Assembly (NCBI GenBank): GCA_951812925.1
Contig: OX638372.1
Span: 86,387,058-86,451,057 of the forward strand
Origin: Calliopum simillimum
Lineage: Eukaryota > Arthropoda > Insecta > Diptera > Lauxaniidae
Length of the DNA: 64,000 bases
Reading direction: 5' to 3'
Shown here one piece after another: positions 43,419-53,859 of this stretch. A program made the translations under genes and the position numbers. Each line of letters opens with the position of its first letter. The first letter of the stretch is position 1. The notes beneath the pieces were generated by a model, which was not told the DNA's origin, searched no databases, and saw only the letters and a list, made by a program, of their open reading frames with translations.

Positions 43419-44421
43419 AAGAGGATACTCTTAATCTCGTAAACTATGCAAAACTCGAAAGTTTACGAGCTTGTTTTCAGCTTTCATATAATTTTAAAAA
43501 TATTCAATCCAAATTCAATTTTCAAAACAAAAAATATTTTTTCAATACATCTATTTGACAATAATCGCTCTCGTACCTTTTCGAGGCTATTTACGCATCG
43601 AATTTGCCTCGAAAGTTTTCGAGGCCTGGTAAACTTTTTTTTCAAACAAATTTTAAGGGGATTCCTTTAAATTTGTATGAAAAAAAGTTTACCAGGCCTC
43701 GAAAGTTTTAAAATTTGATGCGTAAACAGCTTCGAAAAAACACGAGAGCAATTGTTGACAAACAAATGTTTTGAAAAAAAAAAAAAAAAAAAAAAATTGT
43801 TTTGAATATTTAATTTGGATTAAACTATTTGTGCAATATGGTAAGTAAAAGAATAGATAAATATGAAATTAAAGAACATACATTTGTATCTATATTTTTA
43901 GGAAACTGACACAGGAACTCTAAAAGCGAAACGTCGCCGAACTGCAACAACACATCGTTGGAATGAAACCGAAACGCGTCAGCTGGTGGAAGCTGTGTGG
44001 ACCAAAATAAGAAGCAATCCTGAAGCTTTCGAGGTAAACACATGGGTTAGAGTGGTGGTTTAGCGGTGATAGCTAAAAACTTGCTGATGACCAAGTGCAA
44101 ACTGCATTAATTCTTGCTATATTAATAGTGTTAGTATGTGTATGAAGAACAGATTGTTCTGGACATCATTAATTGCAGTTTGATCAATAAACTCCATTAA
44201 TTCCTCTTTTTCTCCTCTATGTGGCATTTTGATGCGTTGTTATTGTTAACAAAAATATAAAAAATTAAATTGAATTCTCTATTCAAACTTTATAAATAAA
44301 ATAAATTTGACTTTCACGCAATTGTTTACACGTTTTCAGAAAACTGTGTTCCTGAAAACAAGCTCGTAAACTTTCGAGTTTCACAAGGTTTACGAGTTAA
44401 CGAGGTTAAAGGAATCCCCTT
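43419..44421 (+). mobile_element. TIR element carrying Myb/SANT-like exons (partial)
   Basis: The left end AAGAGGATACTCTTAA, then CTCGTAAAC and ACTCGAAAGTTTACGAGCTT (43419-43480), is matched in inverted order at 44352-44421 (CTGAAAACAAGCTCGTAAAC to GGAATCCCCTT). CTCGAAAGTTT/TTTACGAG motifs recur throughout. Between the ends lie the palindrome and two exons of a Myb/SANT-like protein. A TIR element encoding such a DNA-binding protein recalls PIF/Harbinger, but no nuclease ORF and no clear target duplication are seen. Its left half is also present in copy 1 (31517-32011). Confidence 0.5.
43838..44033 (+). CDS. 5' exons of a Myb/SANT-like DNA-binding protein
   Basis: Exon 1 is a lone ATG (43838-43840) before GTAAGT. 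A 61 bp intron (43841-43901) ends in TATTTTTAG. Exon 2 (43902-44033) is exactly 44 codons: ETDTGTLKAKRRRTATTHR, then WNETETRQLVEAVWTKIRSN and PEAFE, followed by a donor GTAAAC. W-x-x-x-x-x-x-x-L-V-E-A-V at the start of a helical domain is typical of Myb/SANT or MADF-type trihelix proteins, and the basic KAKRRR run may be a nuclear signal. No exon 3 could be found, so the gene is truncated or its next exon is beyond recognition. It sits within a TIR element, so it is probably transposon-encoded. Copy 1 of the duplication breaks after the fourth codon of exon 2. Confidence 0.55.
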
Positions 44422-44561
44422 TTTAAAATTTTGTTCACGGGACTCGAAACTTTACGAGACTCGAATCCTTGTATTAATTTTCTTTATTTAATATGAATTG
44501 TATTAATAATCCCGATCACTACTGTTATACATATACATATGTATGTGTGTGGAAATATAAG

Positions 44562-45220
44562 TGATTTTGTTAAAGAAGCATATCCAGAATATTTTGGCAA
44601 AATACTTGAACAGGACAAATATTGGAAACCGCACAAAGTATGTAAGACTCATCGGTGTTGATGCTAATGAGGGCGAAAAGGGCTAACATTCGGCATTTCA
44701 ATGAAATTGGACGAGCCAGGAAACCACATTAATGATTGCTATTTTTGTGCAGGGAATGTGAATGATATGAACCGATTCAAAAAAGCGCTCTTAAATTGAC
44801 CCGGACATAAGATCGGCTAAGCCACTAACGCCGCATAATGAGAATTTTCCAGTGCCGATATTTCTTTCCTTAACAAACGTTGATTGTGATGACGTCGAAA
44901 TTATGTATGCTCAAAGCAAAAGCGACAACGGAAGTGAGTAAGAAGTGCTATGGGACCCGGGTTTTTCTCAAGATCAGTTAAGCGATTTAATTCGGGGCTG
45001 ATATTTATCGAAGAAATCCGCTGAGCTTTTTGCGTCAATGCTCAAGTAGCAAATTTTTTCAGCCAGACGTTTTGATAAGCCGTATCGAAAAAGAGAACGA
45101 GATACTCTTTTTATCTTCACTGAAGCAGATAGTATCGTATATTAAAAGGATATTACTGGAATTTTAAAAATTGTAGGACTTCCAGAAGATTGGCGACTCT
45201 CTATAGATAGATAGCTCAGA
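44562..45220 (+). pseudogene. Decayed arthropod transposon-like protein, N-terminal half
   Basis: The pieces in order are FVKEAYPEYFGKILEQDKYWK, PHKVCKTH, LTFGISMKLDEPGNHINDCYF (then CAGNV), PVPIFLSLTN, GFSQDQLSDLIRG, LSKKSAELFASMLK, RDTLFIFTEADSIVY and ILKIVGLPEDWRLSID. The block order Y-F-G...K-x-W-x-P-H-x-V-C, then F-G-[IV]-x-M-x-x-x-E-P-x-x-H-x-x-D-C-Y-F-C, then an Asp/Leu region and D-W-R-L-x-I-D, is that of a widespread arthropod repetitive ORF (often annotated only as uncharacterized). Several stops and frame changes interrupt it. The catalytic half downstream is absent. Confidence 0.6.
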
Positions 45221-45452
45221 TATAAGTTTGAAATGTATGTTGCTGGAAAACGAAACTAAATTTGTTTCTATCCCTATGGCTTATTCAACAAAACTTAAGG
45301 AAGAATAATAAAATTTCAAACCAATTTTAGAGAAAATTTCATATGTTCAATGTCAGTGGTGTACAGCTTACATTTAAGCATTGATTACTTGTTATCCTTT
45401 TGCTTTATTATTGTTGTTGTTCAATGTATGTATTTTTGTTTCCATACATATG

Positions 45453-46175
45453 CACAGTAAAAAGTGATAGTTTACTTTTGATTCCATTCGGTATTGATTT
45501 TAAACTGCTTTGGTATTAAATTCAAAATTTATTCCAAAAAAGGTTGAAATTTATTCTGGTAGGTTTTAATTTTATCACAAAAAATATTTACTTTTAATCC
45601 AATTAGTTTTTTCAATTTTTTAATACCAAAGTGGCTTAAAAACAATCCTAAAATAACTTTAAATTCAAAAAACTAATCATTTTTAGTTTTAAAATAAGTC
45701 CAAGAAAAGTATTAAAATATTCTCTGCGCCAATTTTAATACTTTTGGTTTGAAACTAATGCCATCAAAGTTTTAATTTAGCTTGGAGAGACTTTTTAGTT
45801 TCAAAATTTAAAAAACTTTATTTATCAAAAGAGCATAAAAAAAAGAACGAGAAGAAAATAACAAAAAAAAAAATTTTCTTTTTCAATTGTTTAAATAAAA
45901 ATTTCACACAACTACGCCAATACGTTTGATAGCCGAGTGAGCTAAAGACTTCGTAATTTATATACACAAGATGTTGTACCCTTGGTTCGAATCTCAGTAT
46001 GGATGGCTTGTTTTTTTTTTTTTTCAATTAAATTAAAAAATTTTTTTTTTTTTTTTTTTCATTTTTCTCCCTCTCTTTATGTATTCCAAAATAATTTAAA
46101 ATTAAAACTTTTTTTGGCATTGTTCTATATAAATACTTTTTTTGGTTTTAAAATTAAACTAAAATTTTTACTGTG
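45453..46175. mobile_element. MITE with CACAGTAAAAA termini
   Basis: CACAGTAAAAA at 45453 is matched by TTTTTACTGTG at 46175. Beyond the first 11 bp the ends diverge. The 723 bp body is AT-rich, with repeated ATTTTAATAC/TTTGGTATTAAA-type motifs, and contains the tRNA-like segment 45922-46003. No exact target duplication was found, so the boundaries rest on the inverted ends alone. Confidence 0.5.
45922..46003 (+). ncRNA. tRNA-like sequence with A and B boxes
   Basis: TAGCCGAGTGAGC (45930-45942) fits the Pol III A box (TRGCNNAGYNGG with one extra base), and GGTTCGAATCT (45984-45994) fits the B box. The 41 bp gap is compatible with a class II tRNA (Leu/Ser-like, with variable arm). CCAATAC and GTATGG could pair as a bulged acceptor stem. 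The anticodon stem cannot be folded convincingly, so it is a tRNA pseudogene or SINE-type head and not a working tRNA. A T-run follows at 46009, which would terminate Pol III. Confidence 0.45.
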
Positions 46176-46527
46176 TGTATATCAAAATTGGTTTTTCTAA
46201 ATGTTATTCATTCAATTATGTAGATTTCTAAATACAGGAGCTAAAATAAAGTTAAAATATAAAAAAAATATTTTTTGATTTTTATTAAGTTATTGTAATT
46301 TGTGTCCAATATTTTTAGTTTTTATGTGAAGAGTAGTTAGGCTTTTTTGGTCAATTATTTTTGTGTTAAATAAAAAACCAAAATTTTTTATAACATTTTC
46401 CCGACGTTTCGCCAATTGGATTTCGGCTTCCTCAGGGGATTTTTATTATTGAAAAAACTAAAAAAATTAAGAACATTAATATTTATGGTTCAATAACATT
46501 TGTCAAAAAACACAAATCTTACATTTG

Positions 46528-47836
46528 CACGCCTGTCCTGTGGGTGATTTGAATAAAATTTTCGAGTACCCCTTTTTTTTACGGAACTCTGTTAAACATC
46601 GTATTTCGACATGTTTTCAATAAAAATTTTCAAAATCCTTAGAGCACTACGGAAATGATCGGCTAACGAACGATTTCCATGTTACAGTTATTCAAGGTCA
46701 AAAGTTACGAAAATAAATTTTTTTCAATTATTTCGCTTACGGCTGCAATTACGATAAAAAAGTGGTTGCCAGTTATTTGCCTTGTACACAGTTTCTTAAC
46801 TTCAATGATTTGCTACGAAAAAGTTTCAAACATTTTTTTCCTATTACTCTTGGTTTAGGAAGTATGTCAATTTAAAAAGTTTTAAAACTTCGAGATATTT
46901 ATATGTTGTACGTTTTAAATTAAGATAACTCTCGAACGACTAATCGCACAAAAAAAGTAAATATACTTGTTTGTAGAAAATTATATTTCCTACAAACCAT
47001 TATCATTTTTTTTTGTAAGACCTATGGTTTAGGAGATATTTTTCACAAACTGTTCAAATTTTGAAAAACTAGTTTTTAAGGAAATCTCTGGAGCTGTTTT
47101 CGCTTGATAAAAACAAACGGGATCTATTTTATTAACATTTACATGATATTCAAATAATATTTGATACGAAATAATTATCGAGAAATTTTTTTACTTAAAA
47201 AAAAATGGCAAAAACGTAAAAATTTCGAACATTCACGTCTTCAAATCTAATAAAAAATTCATAAAAACTAGACCAAAATTAATCATACTTCTTTCAAAGA
47301 AATTTTTTATTCAAAACTTAAAGAATTTACACAAAATTCGCCATTTTTTTTTTTTTTAAGTAAAAAAATTTCTCGATAATTATTTCGTAATAGGAAAAAA
47401 ATGTTTGAAACTTTTTCGAAGCAAATCATTGAAGTTAAGAAACTGTGTACTCGGCAAATAACTGTCAACCACTTTTTTATCGTAATTGCAGCCGTAAGCG
47501 AAATAATTGAAAAAAATTTATTTTCGCAACTTTTGACCTTGAATAACTTTTTTTGGGCATACATTTTGCAATGTACTTTTTACACGTTATTTTTTATGCA
47601 TTAGTGAATACAATTCCGGAAGAAAAAAATTCATTTGGAACTATTTTTCAGAATTATCCTTTTTTGCTTCGGCTAAAGCAACATGGAAATCGTTCGTTAG
47701 CCAATCATTTCCGAAGTGCTCTAAGGATTTTGAAATTTTTTATTGAAAACATGTCGAAATACGATGTTTAACAGAATTCCGTAAAAAAAATGAGGTACTC
47801 GAAAATTTTATTCAAATCACCCACAGGACAGGCGTG
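46528..47836. mobile_element. 1.3 kb fold-back element
   Basis: CACGCCTGTCCTGTGGG at 46528 is repeated inverted at 47820-47836. The arms continue inward: TTCGAGTACC versus GGTACTCGAA, AAACATCGTATTTCGACATG versus its complement, CCATGTTAC/GCAACATGG, and TGACCTTGAATAAC. A second inner inverted pair (GAAATAATTATCGAGAAA at 47168 and its complement at 47370) nests inside. TTTG lies on both flanks and could be a 4 bp duplication. No coding sequence could be identified. Confidence 0.75.
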
Positions 47837-50034
47837 TTTGTTAAATAAATTAAATTAATACATGATAAAAATACATAATATTATTTTTGCACAATTTTAT
47901 ATAAAAAAAACACCCGGGAAACTTGGTTTTACCTTAGTTAATTTCGTTAAGCTGCCAGCTTTGGAAATTTACCTAAGTAGCTTTGGCATTTTACCTAATA
48001 ATTTTATGTCAATTGCCTAAGTAAAATTATTCAAGTTTTCTTTGTTATATACCTAATAACTTAGCTGAAGCATAAATGTCTAAGTTTCAGTCAAATTATA
48101 CTTGATCCTAAGGTGAATTTTTACGAGTTTTTCGATCTATATACTGCCCCAAACGAAAGCATCTATTGCTTCTATAGTCGTTTGGGTGGAAATGTTTTGA
48201 ACAGATCCTTATAGCTTCCAAAATATCGGTTGTGCTCAAATTGCAAGCAAAAATTCATTTCAGGAACTGTTTTCTCTTGGAAACCTGTTCCAAATTATTG
48301 CAAAAATTTGACGAGCTGTAATGCGCAATACATATTAAAACTTTACTTACTTATTTAATTTAATATTATACTTTGAATCTTTATTTTTTAACACAAAAAC
48401 CAATGTCGCGCAACTTTTATTTTATTTTTAAAATATTATACATATAACACAAAATAAATCAAATTCAAATTAATTCAAAATTAAAGTATATTAAAAGAAA
48501 AATCAACGGCTCCTGTTTTTCATTAACATTTATTTTCAAATTTCAGTCATGCGCAGCAGAGTTTATCTGCTCGAACTTTTTAAATGTTGGCTGAGAGAAA
48601 TATGCTACAGGTGCACTATAGGAGTATTACATATATGATATTTTTAGATCTCTGCTAGATTTGTCGGCATTATCTGCTTGTAAAAAGCTTAAAAACAAAC
48701 CTTGCTTTTTAAAGGTCTTTTTCAATACTACGTTTATGAATAACCTTCATTGTAATCACTCTTACTCTTAGGTAAATTCAAACAAATCCTATTCCTAACA
48801 CTTTAAGCAGCTGCTGTCAACAAATGTCAATTTACATTAAACTCAATAAAAACGAAAACCAAATGAATTGTTTGATTAATAAAATATCTGAAATGTTTAA
48901 AATACCTGCGCAGAAGTAGAAGCAAATGCGACGCATGCGCGCGCTCAATTAAACACAATTAAAATGCGAATATCAAGGATAAATGCGATGTGCTGAAAAA
49001 CCTTTAGCGTTGTTTCTTTAGATTTCATTTATTGTTGATATTGTGAAGATTTTTATTTTTAAAGTAAATTGAAATTTGATACTTTTTAGAGTGCAGTTTT
49101 TCATTAATTGAAAGAAGAAAAAAGCTATGTACCTTATACCTTTTTTAGTTCAGTTTTGTGAAATAAATACACGTATTTGTGGAATTTCTACGTCAATGTA
49201 ATTGAATTATTCGCATTCGTTTTGCGTGATTCATGTTTTCGATTTGTACCTTCTGGTAATAGTTTTAGAGTTTTGTGTTCGTATTTCTAGGAAATATTTT
49301 TTTTACGCTGTCGAAGCTGAGAACTTTATTGTTAATTAACCTATATTTACTCAATAGATTAATGGGAATTTTATGGAATAAGTGAAACTGTCAAAATATG
49401 AAATATAATATCTGTGATGTGTGTTTTGTTCTGGCATTTTACCTTTTGAATTGCAGACAATTCTGACTTCAGGAATTTTTCTTAAAAACATACCCATTAC
49501 TTAGCGTAAAGTATCCATAGAATATTAAATAAACCAATTTCTGAAAACAGCATTAGTATCCACTTTCAGAAAGACAAAGTTTGCTCCATAAAAAATTTAG
49601 TTGTGTTCATTTTACTTCATGTGTACTTATATGCAAATATTTTGAGTGTTCTTCGGTATTGTCTACCTACCTGTTTTAGCATAAGAATCTGGTTTTGTTT
49701 GCAAATATTTTGACGGTTGCGTTAAACAATACAAACTAAAATTTGGTTCTCATTATAATCGACAAAGATGACCAGAGGTAAAGTATTTCCGTGATAAATG
49801 TTAGCGATGACACTAATAGCTTTGGAGACATTAAGGGTAAACTTAACAGTTCACTACAGCAAATTTGGTCTCAAAAATCCTCCCAATTGGCCAATATTGG
49901 AAATATTGTGCCATAGCAAAAAGAGAAAAAAAAGTTAAGGAGACTAAAGTACCAGATATAAACTCAAACAATATTTGTCTTGTTTATTGTTATAAATTGC
50001 AAAATGACTGTTTAATTAGATCAAAATAAATTTA
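47837..50034. other. Anonymous AT-rich sequence, no gene recognised
   Basis: CCTAAGTA/ACCTAATA-type motifs recur between 47925 and 48060. A CpG-containing GCATGCGCGCGCTC at 48935 stands out from AT-rich surroundings. No domain, terminal repeats or RNA promoter boxes were seen. Confidence 0.4.
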
Positions 50035-50400
50035 TCAATCCTTTATATGTTATTCAGAGATATCCTTAATTAAAAGGCTTATAACTTGGAAAGTAGTGAC
50101 CCAATTGAAAAACGGTATAAGCATGGTATGGTTGAATTTATTTTTGGCTATCCGAATCCATTGTTAAAAAATTATTTTACTGTTTGCTGTTTTGTTATAT
50201 AGCTTTAAGTAGACCTCAAAACACTGATTTTTACACTTTTGACCAAGGATAGCCGAGGATCCTGTCATGAAAGGAAATAACCAAGATCAGACTCGTAAAA
50301 AGAGGTTCTAGTCAACCATAAACGTCTATAAAAACCAAGGACGGAAAACCTTATTTGGACTGGACGGAGGGTAGGGGATACAAGAAAAATGGACCACCGC
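50035..50400. repeat. Relative of the 8850-9180 repeat
   Basis: GGCTTATAACTTGGAAA, CCCAATTGAAAAACGGTA, GAATCCATTG, CAAGGATAGC and AAATGGACCACCG appear in the same order as at 8860-9175, with many substitutions. The region therefore belongs to the same dispersed repeat as the inverted repeat at 8290-9034, here without the left arm. Confidence 0.7.
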
Positions 50401-50894
50401 ACATTCTGGCAACATACACAATGCCCGTAATAAAAGGAAATAACTCCAGCGGGTTTTATCTCTTTTTCAGATTAAAAATAACTTCCGCGGATAACTCCGC
50501 ATCATCTTCACCATAATTTTCAAATAATAATATAAATTAATCGATAATAGAAAAAAACGTGCAGGGGAAATCTAGTTTCATGGGTTTGACAATCCCACAT
50601 TACCCTTTAACACTAAAAACATATGGTGTACCCGGAACAGACAATTTTTGACCTGCGGAAAGTAGAAGAATACCGGCAAGACGAAGGAACCTACAACTTC
50701 ATAACTTGCACCAGTAAATTGATTGATATTTTATTCAGCAAGAAAAAATTGTTACACAAAAGATAATTATCAAGAAATACTTAGAGAATTTGAGGTGTTT
50801 AAATTAAAATTACTAAATGTTAAAGTTAGTACTAATAATAGGACAATTGAAAATTTAATATTTTTCCTTGGTTCATTTAGTATAAGTATTAAAT

Positions 50895-51575
50895 ATGGAG
50901 CCAATACACTTATATGCAGCCAGCACAATATATGCAGCCAGCAAGATATATGCAACCATCACAGCCAGCGGCGAGGAGTAAACAGGGGTAAAAAATTTGA
51001 ATCCGAAGATCGGAAAATAAATCAAAAGAAAAAAGCAGTAGTGATCAAATACATTCGTGGAGAATCAATGCAAATAGAATAATTAGACGAGGAACAACTT
51101 CTAAAAGATGATATGGAGCCAAAATATATGCAGCCAGCGAGTTATATTCAGCAAACGCAGCTGATGCAGCCAGCAAGATATATGCATCCATCACAGCCAG
51201 CGTCGAGCAGTAAACAGGGGTAAAAAATTTAAATCCGCAGATAGGAAAATAAATCAAAAGAAAAAGGCTGCTGTGACCAAATACATACATATTTTTTTTC
51301 GATCTTCGGATCGGAGAGGAGTAAACCGAGGTAAAAAGTTTAAATCCGAAGATCGGAAAAAAAAATCAAAAAAAAAAAAAGCTGTAGTGACCAAATACTT
51401 TCGTTTGGAAAGAATTTAAAAAGATGGACGACAATGAACAAGAAACAATAGTAGAATCAATGCAAATAGAATCCTTAGACGAGCTAAAACAGGAAAAACT
51501 TCTAAAATATGATATGGAGCCAACATATGTACATATATGTAGCCAGCACAGCCACCACAATATAGTACAGTAAGT
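50895..51575 (+). repeat. Degenerate tandem coding-like repeats, 218 bp period
   Basis: Units begin ATGGAGCCAA at 50895, 51113 and 51514; the third interval (401 bp) contains one more, partly deleted, unit. Each contains GTAAACAGGGGTAAAAA, ATCCGAAGATCGGAAAA and AAATAGAAT..TTAGACGA. In places the translation is protein-like: MEPKYMQPASYIQQTQLMQP and MDDNEQETIVESMQIESLDEL. A gene encoding Met-Gln-Pro-Ala-rich sequence was probably amplified and then decayed; stops occur in every unit. I do not recognise the protein. Confidence 0.6.
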
Positions 51576-51625
51576 ACAAGGGGCTGCATATATGTTGGCT
51601 CCATATATTGTTGTCTTAACTGCAT

Positions 51626-52250
51626 GATTATTATTTATTTATTTCATCTACTGGGCTAAAACCCTTACAGATTACAAAAACAATACTTAAAAACTATATT
51701 AACAAAAATTCTTAATTTAAAGCTTGAGAGTAAATAATAATGTCCTTAAGACTTATTATGAAAAAATTTCTATTAATGCTAAAATCTAATTCATTTGCGA
51801 ATGTATTGCAGTTTGAAAGGCATCGAGAAAGAGGCTCATTGGAACCATAATTAGTTCTATGGTAAGGAGTATAGAATATATTTGACTCCCGTAGATTTCG
51901 TGCAGGGATATTAAATGGAATTAATGCTAGTAATTCAGAAGAATAAAATTTTCCATCAATTATATTTTTAATAAACATGATATTTTTAAAGGATTCGTCT
52001 ATCAGATAAACTACTGAGACCTAGCAAACGGCAACGCACCCAATAGATAGGCATATTTTCCCAAGTGTATAGTCTTCTCAATGCAATTCTTGTAAAGCGT
52101 TTTTAGATATTTTCAATCCGTAAAATGGGTCCCATATAACCGACGCATACTCTAGCAGAGATCTTACCAGGCTACAAAATATAGTCCTAGGTGTTAAGGG
52201 ATCAAAAAATTCTTTGGAATTCTCGTTCACTATTTCAAATACTAAATTAA
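51626..52250 (-). mobile_element. 5'-truncated non-LTR retrotransposon (LINE) tail
   Basis: On the minus strand the end of a reverse-transcriptase ORF is readable: FFDPLTPRTIFCSLVRSLLEY, ASVIWDPFYGLKISK, then after frameshifts NIPARNLRESNIFYTPYHRTN, YGSNEPLSRCL and ELDFSIN, with a stop at 51712. R-T-x-Y-x-x-x-E-P-L-x-R is the usual C-terminal signature of Jockey/I-type LINEs. The 3' UTR (51711 down to 51650) ends in an AAATAAATAAATAA tail at 51626-51645, typical of I/R1-like LINEs. The 5' truncation is near 52250, just before the mariner element. It is dead by truncation and frameshift. Confidence 0.75.
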
Positions 52251-52323
52251 TAAAGAAAAAAAAATATTTATGAATTTATAATACAGTGTTGCTAGAATAA
52301 AAAATTCGTATTTTCGTCAAGTA

Positions 52324-53634
52324 AGGACTGCCCCAACAAAATTTGTCCCTTTGTTTTTCATTAATAAAAAAATACGTAATAAATTTTTTTTAAATTTTGT
52401 TTTTTTTATTTATTAGTGAGTAGTATAACAAACATAAATAACCTTACACTATTAACAAATATTTATTTTATATAAAAATATTTTACTTTTTTCTTAAGAC
52501 CCTTCATTAAGTATTGAACAGTTGTTTCGTCGACAGTACCGTACGACCTTCGCCACTTATTTTTGAAATCTTTTAAATTTTTTGCAGTGCTTTTACTCTT
52601 CTGGAGATCTGATTTCATTAGAGTCCAGTATCTATCAATTGGTCGAAGCTGTGGGCAGTTAGATGGATTCGCATTTTTGGGAACAAAATTTACATGATTG
52701 CTTTTGTACCATTTTACGGTGGCTCTAGAGTAGTGAGAGGTTGCTAAATCAGGCTAGAACATTACAGTACCTTCGTGCTCACGAATAAATGGCAAAAAAC
52801 GTTTTTCAGAGCATTCGTCAATATAAATTTTTGAGTTAATTGTGCCCAGTTTTACAAAAAAAATGCTCCTCAGACCGCAGGTGCATATAGCCTGCCAAAC
52901 CATATATTGCTTGGGAAACTTTGCAATTTTCTTCTCTTTAAATTTGCTCTGTATCTGCCCCTCCTTCGAACAGGTGTAAAATTCGTGTCTTGTTAGCTGT
53001 TTAAAATCTGCCTTAACGTATGTTTCATCGTCCATTATGCAGCAATCAAATTAAGTCAGGTAACCGACTTATAACTTTCGAGCTCGCTTTTCAGCCTCTA
53101 ACTGCTTTTCATCGGAACGCTTTGGTACTTTTTGAACTCTGAAGGTTCTTAGCTTAAGTTTTTTCTTTAGCCTGTTTATAGAAAATGTTGAGGTTCCTGC
53201 TCTGGCATATATCGTTCTGAAGCCATATCTCGTTCTGAAGTGTTGGGATTCTGATTAAAAAGGCGCTTCATTTTTTTCACCAATTGTGGGTCTATACTGG
53301 CTTTTCTACCTAAACTCTTTTTCCGCGTAATAAGTTGACCCTTTCTATAACTCGAAATAACCCTTTGGACAGTGATTTTTGATGCACCTGTTTTTTTAGC
53401 TATGGCTGAATATTTTAATTCTCGTTTTTGTATGCAAGTGTACAAAATGAGTTTGCTCTTTTTTTCTTGATTGCTAGATATCTTTATCGTCTGAAGTTTG
53501 TTTGCCAAGTGTTATATATTTTTTTAATCGTCATGTCATATAGAAAATATAGCACCCATATTTCGACCTGCACGATCATCAGATAAATTATAATCTTAAG
53601 GAATAAAAGGGACAAATTTTGTTGGGGCAGTCCT
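52324..53634 (-). mobile_element. Complete but disabled Tc1/mariner element, 1311 bp
   Basis: 29 bp perfect inverted termini (first 20 bases AGGACTGCCCCAACAAAATT) lie at 52324-52352 and 53606-53634, flanked by TA (52322-52323, 53635-53636). The length, TA target and single transposase frame on the minus strand are standard for Tc1/mariner. The body is a pseudogene with few lesions. It is inserted close to the truncated end of a LINE. Confidence 0.93.
52463..53508 (-). pseudogene. Tc1/mariner transposase with DD37D spacing
   Basis: The N-terminal helix-turn-helix reads YSAIAKKTGASKITVQRVISS, followed by a GRKAS linker (AT-hook-like). The middle segment carries RLKKKLKLRTFRVQKVPKRSD. The catalytic part is MDDETYVKAD (first Asp), then HEGTVMF, a TAG at 52754-52756, then PDLATSHYS (second Asp), and PQLRPIDRYW at about 52627-52650. 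Exactly 37 residues separate the second acidic residue from the third, which is Asp (GAT) in this copy. Lesions: frameshifts near 53190 and 53060, a stop near 53053, and the TAG. The C-terminus to the stop at 52463 is intact. No cofactor or regulation can be inferred. Confidence 0.85.
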
Positions 53635-53859
53635 TAGTTTAACACTTTGATTGTAACAAGTGTTTCTTTGTATGGAAATAATAGTGCGTTAGTCTGGTTT
53701 AAACTCATAAATGCATTAGGCTTGATAAAAAAAGGAAAGGAAATTGAAAATAAATAAATAAAAAAAAAAATAACATTTGCAAGAAGAAGGATATTGTATT
53801 TTGGTATGGAATCATTTTTGATAAAAACTGCAACTCAAAACGATTTATGTAATAATAAA

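Larger units (their letters stand above)
32012..43913. repeat. Tandem segmental duplication, copy 2 (11,902 bp)
   Basis: This is the second head-to-tail copy of 18752-32011. It lacks the piggyBac and Transib insertions, keeps a 635 bp block (36617-37251) lost from copy 1, and has several short deletions. After 43913 the Myb/SANT-like exon continues normally, so 43913 is the original right boundary of the unit. The left boundary is the DDE-like gene at 18752. Confidence 0.93.
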
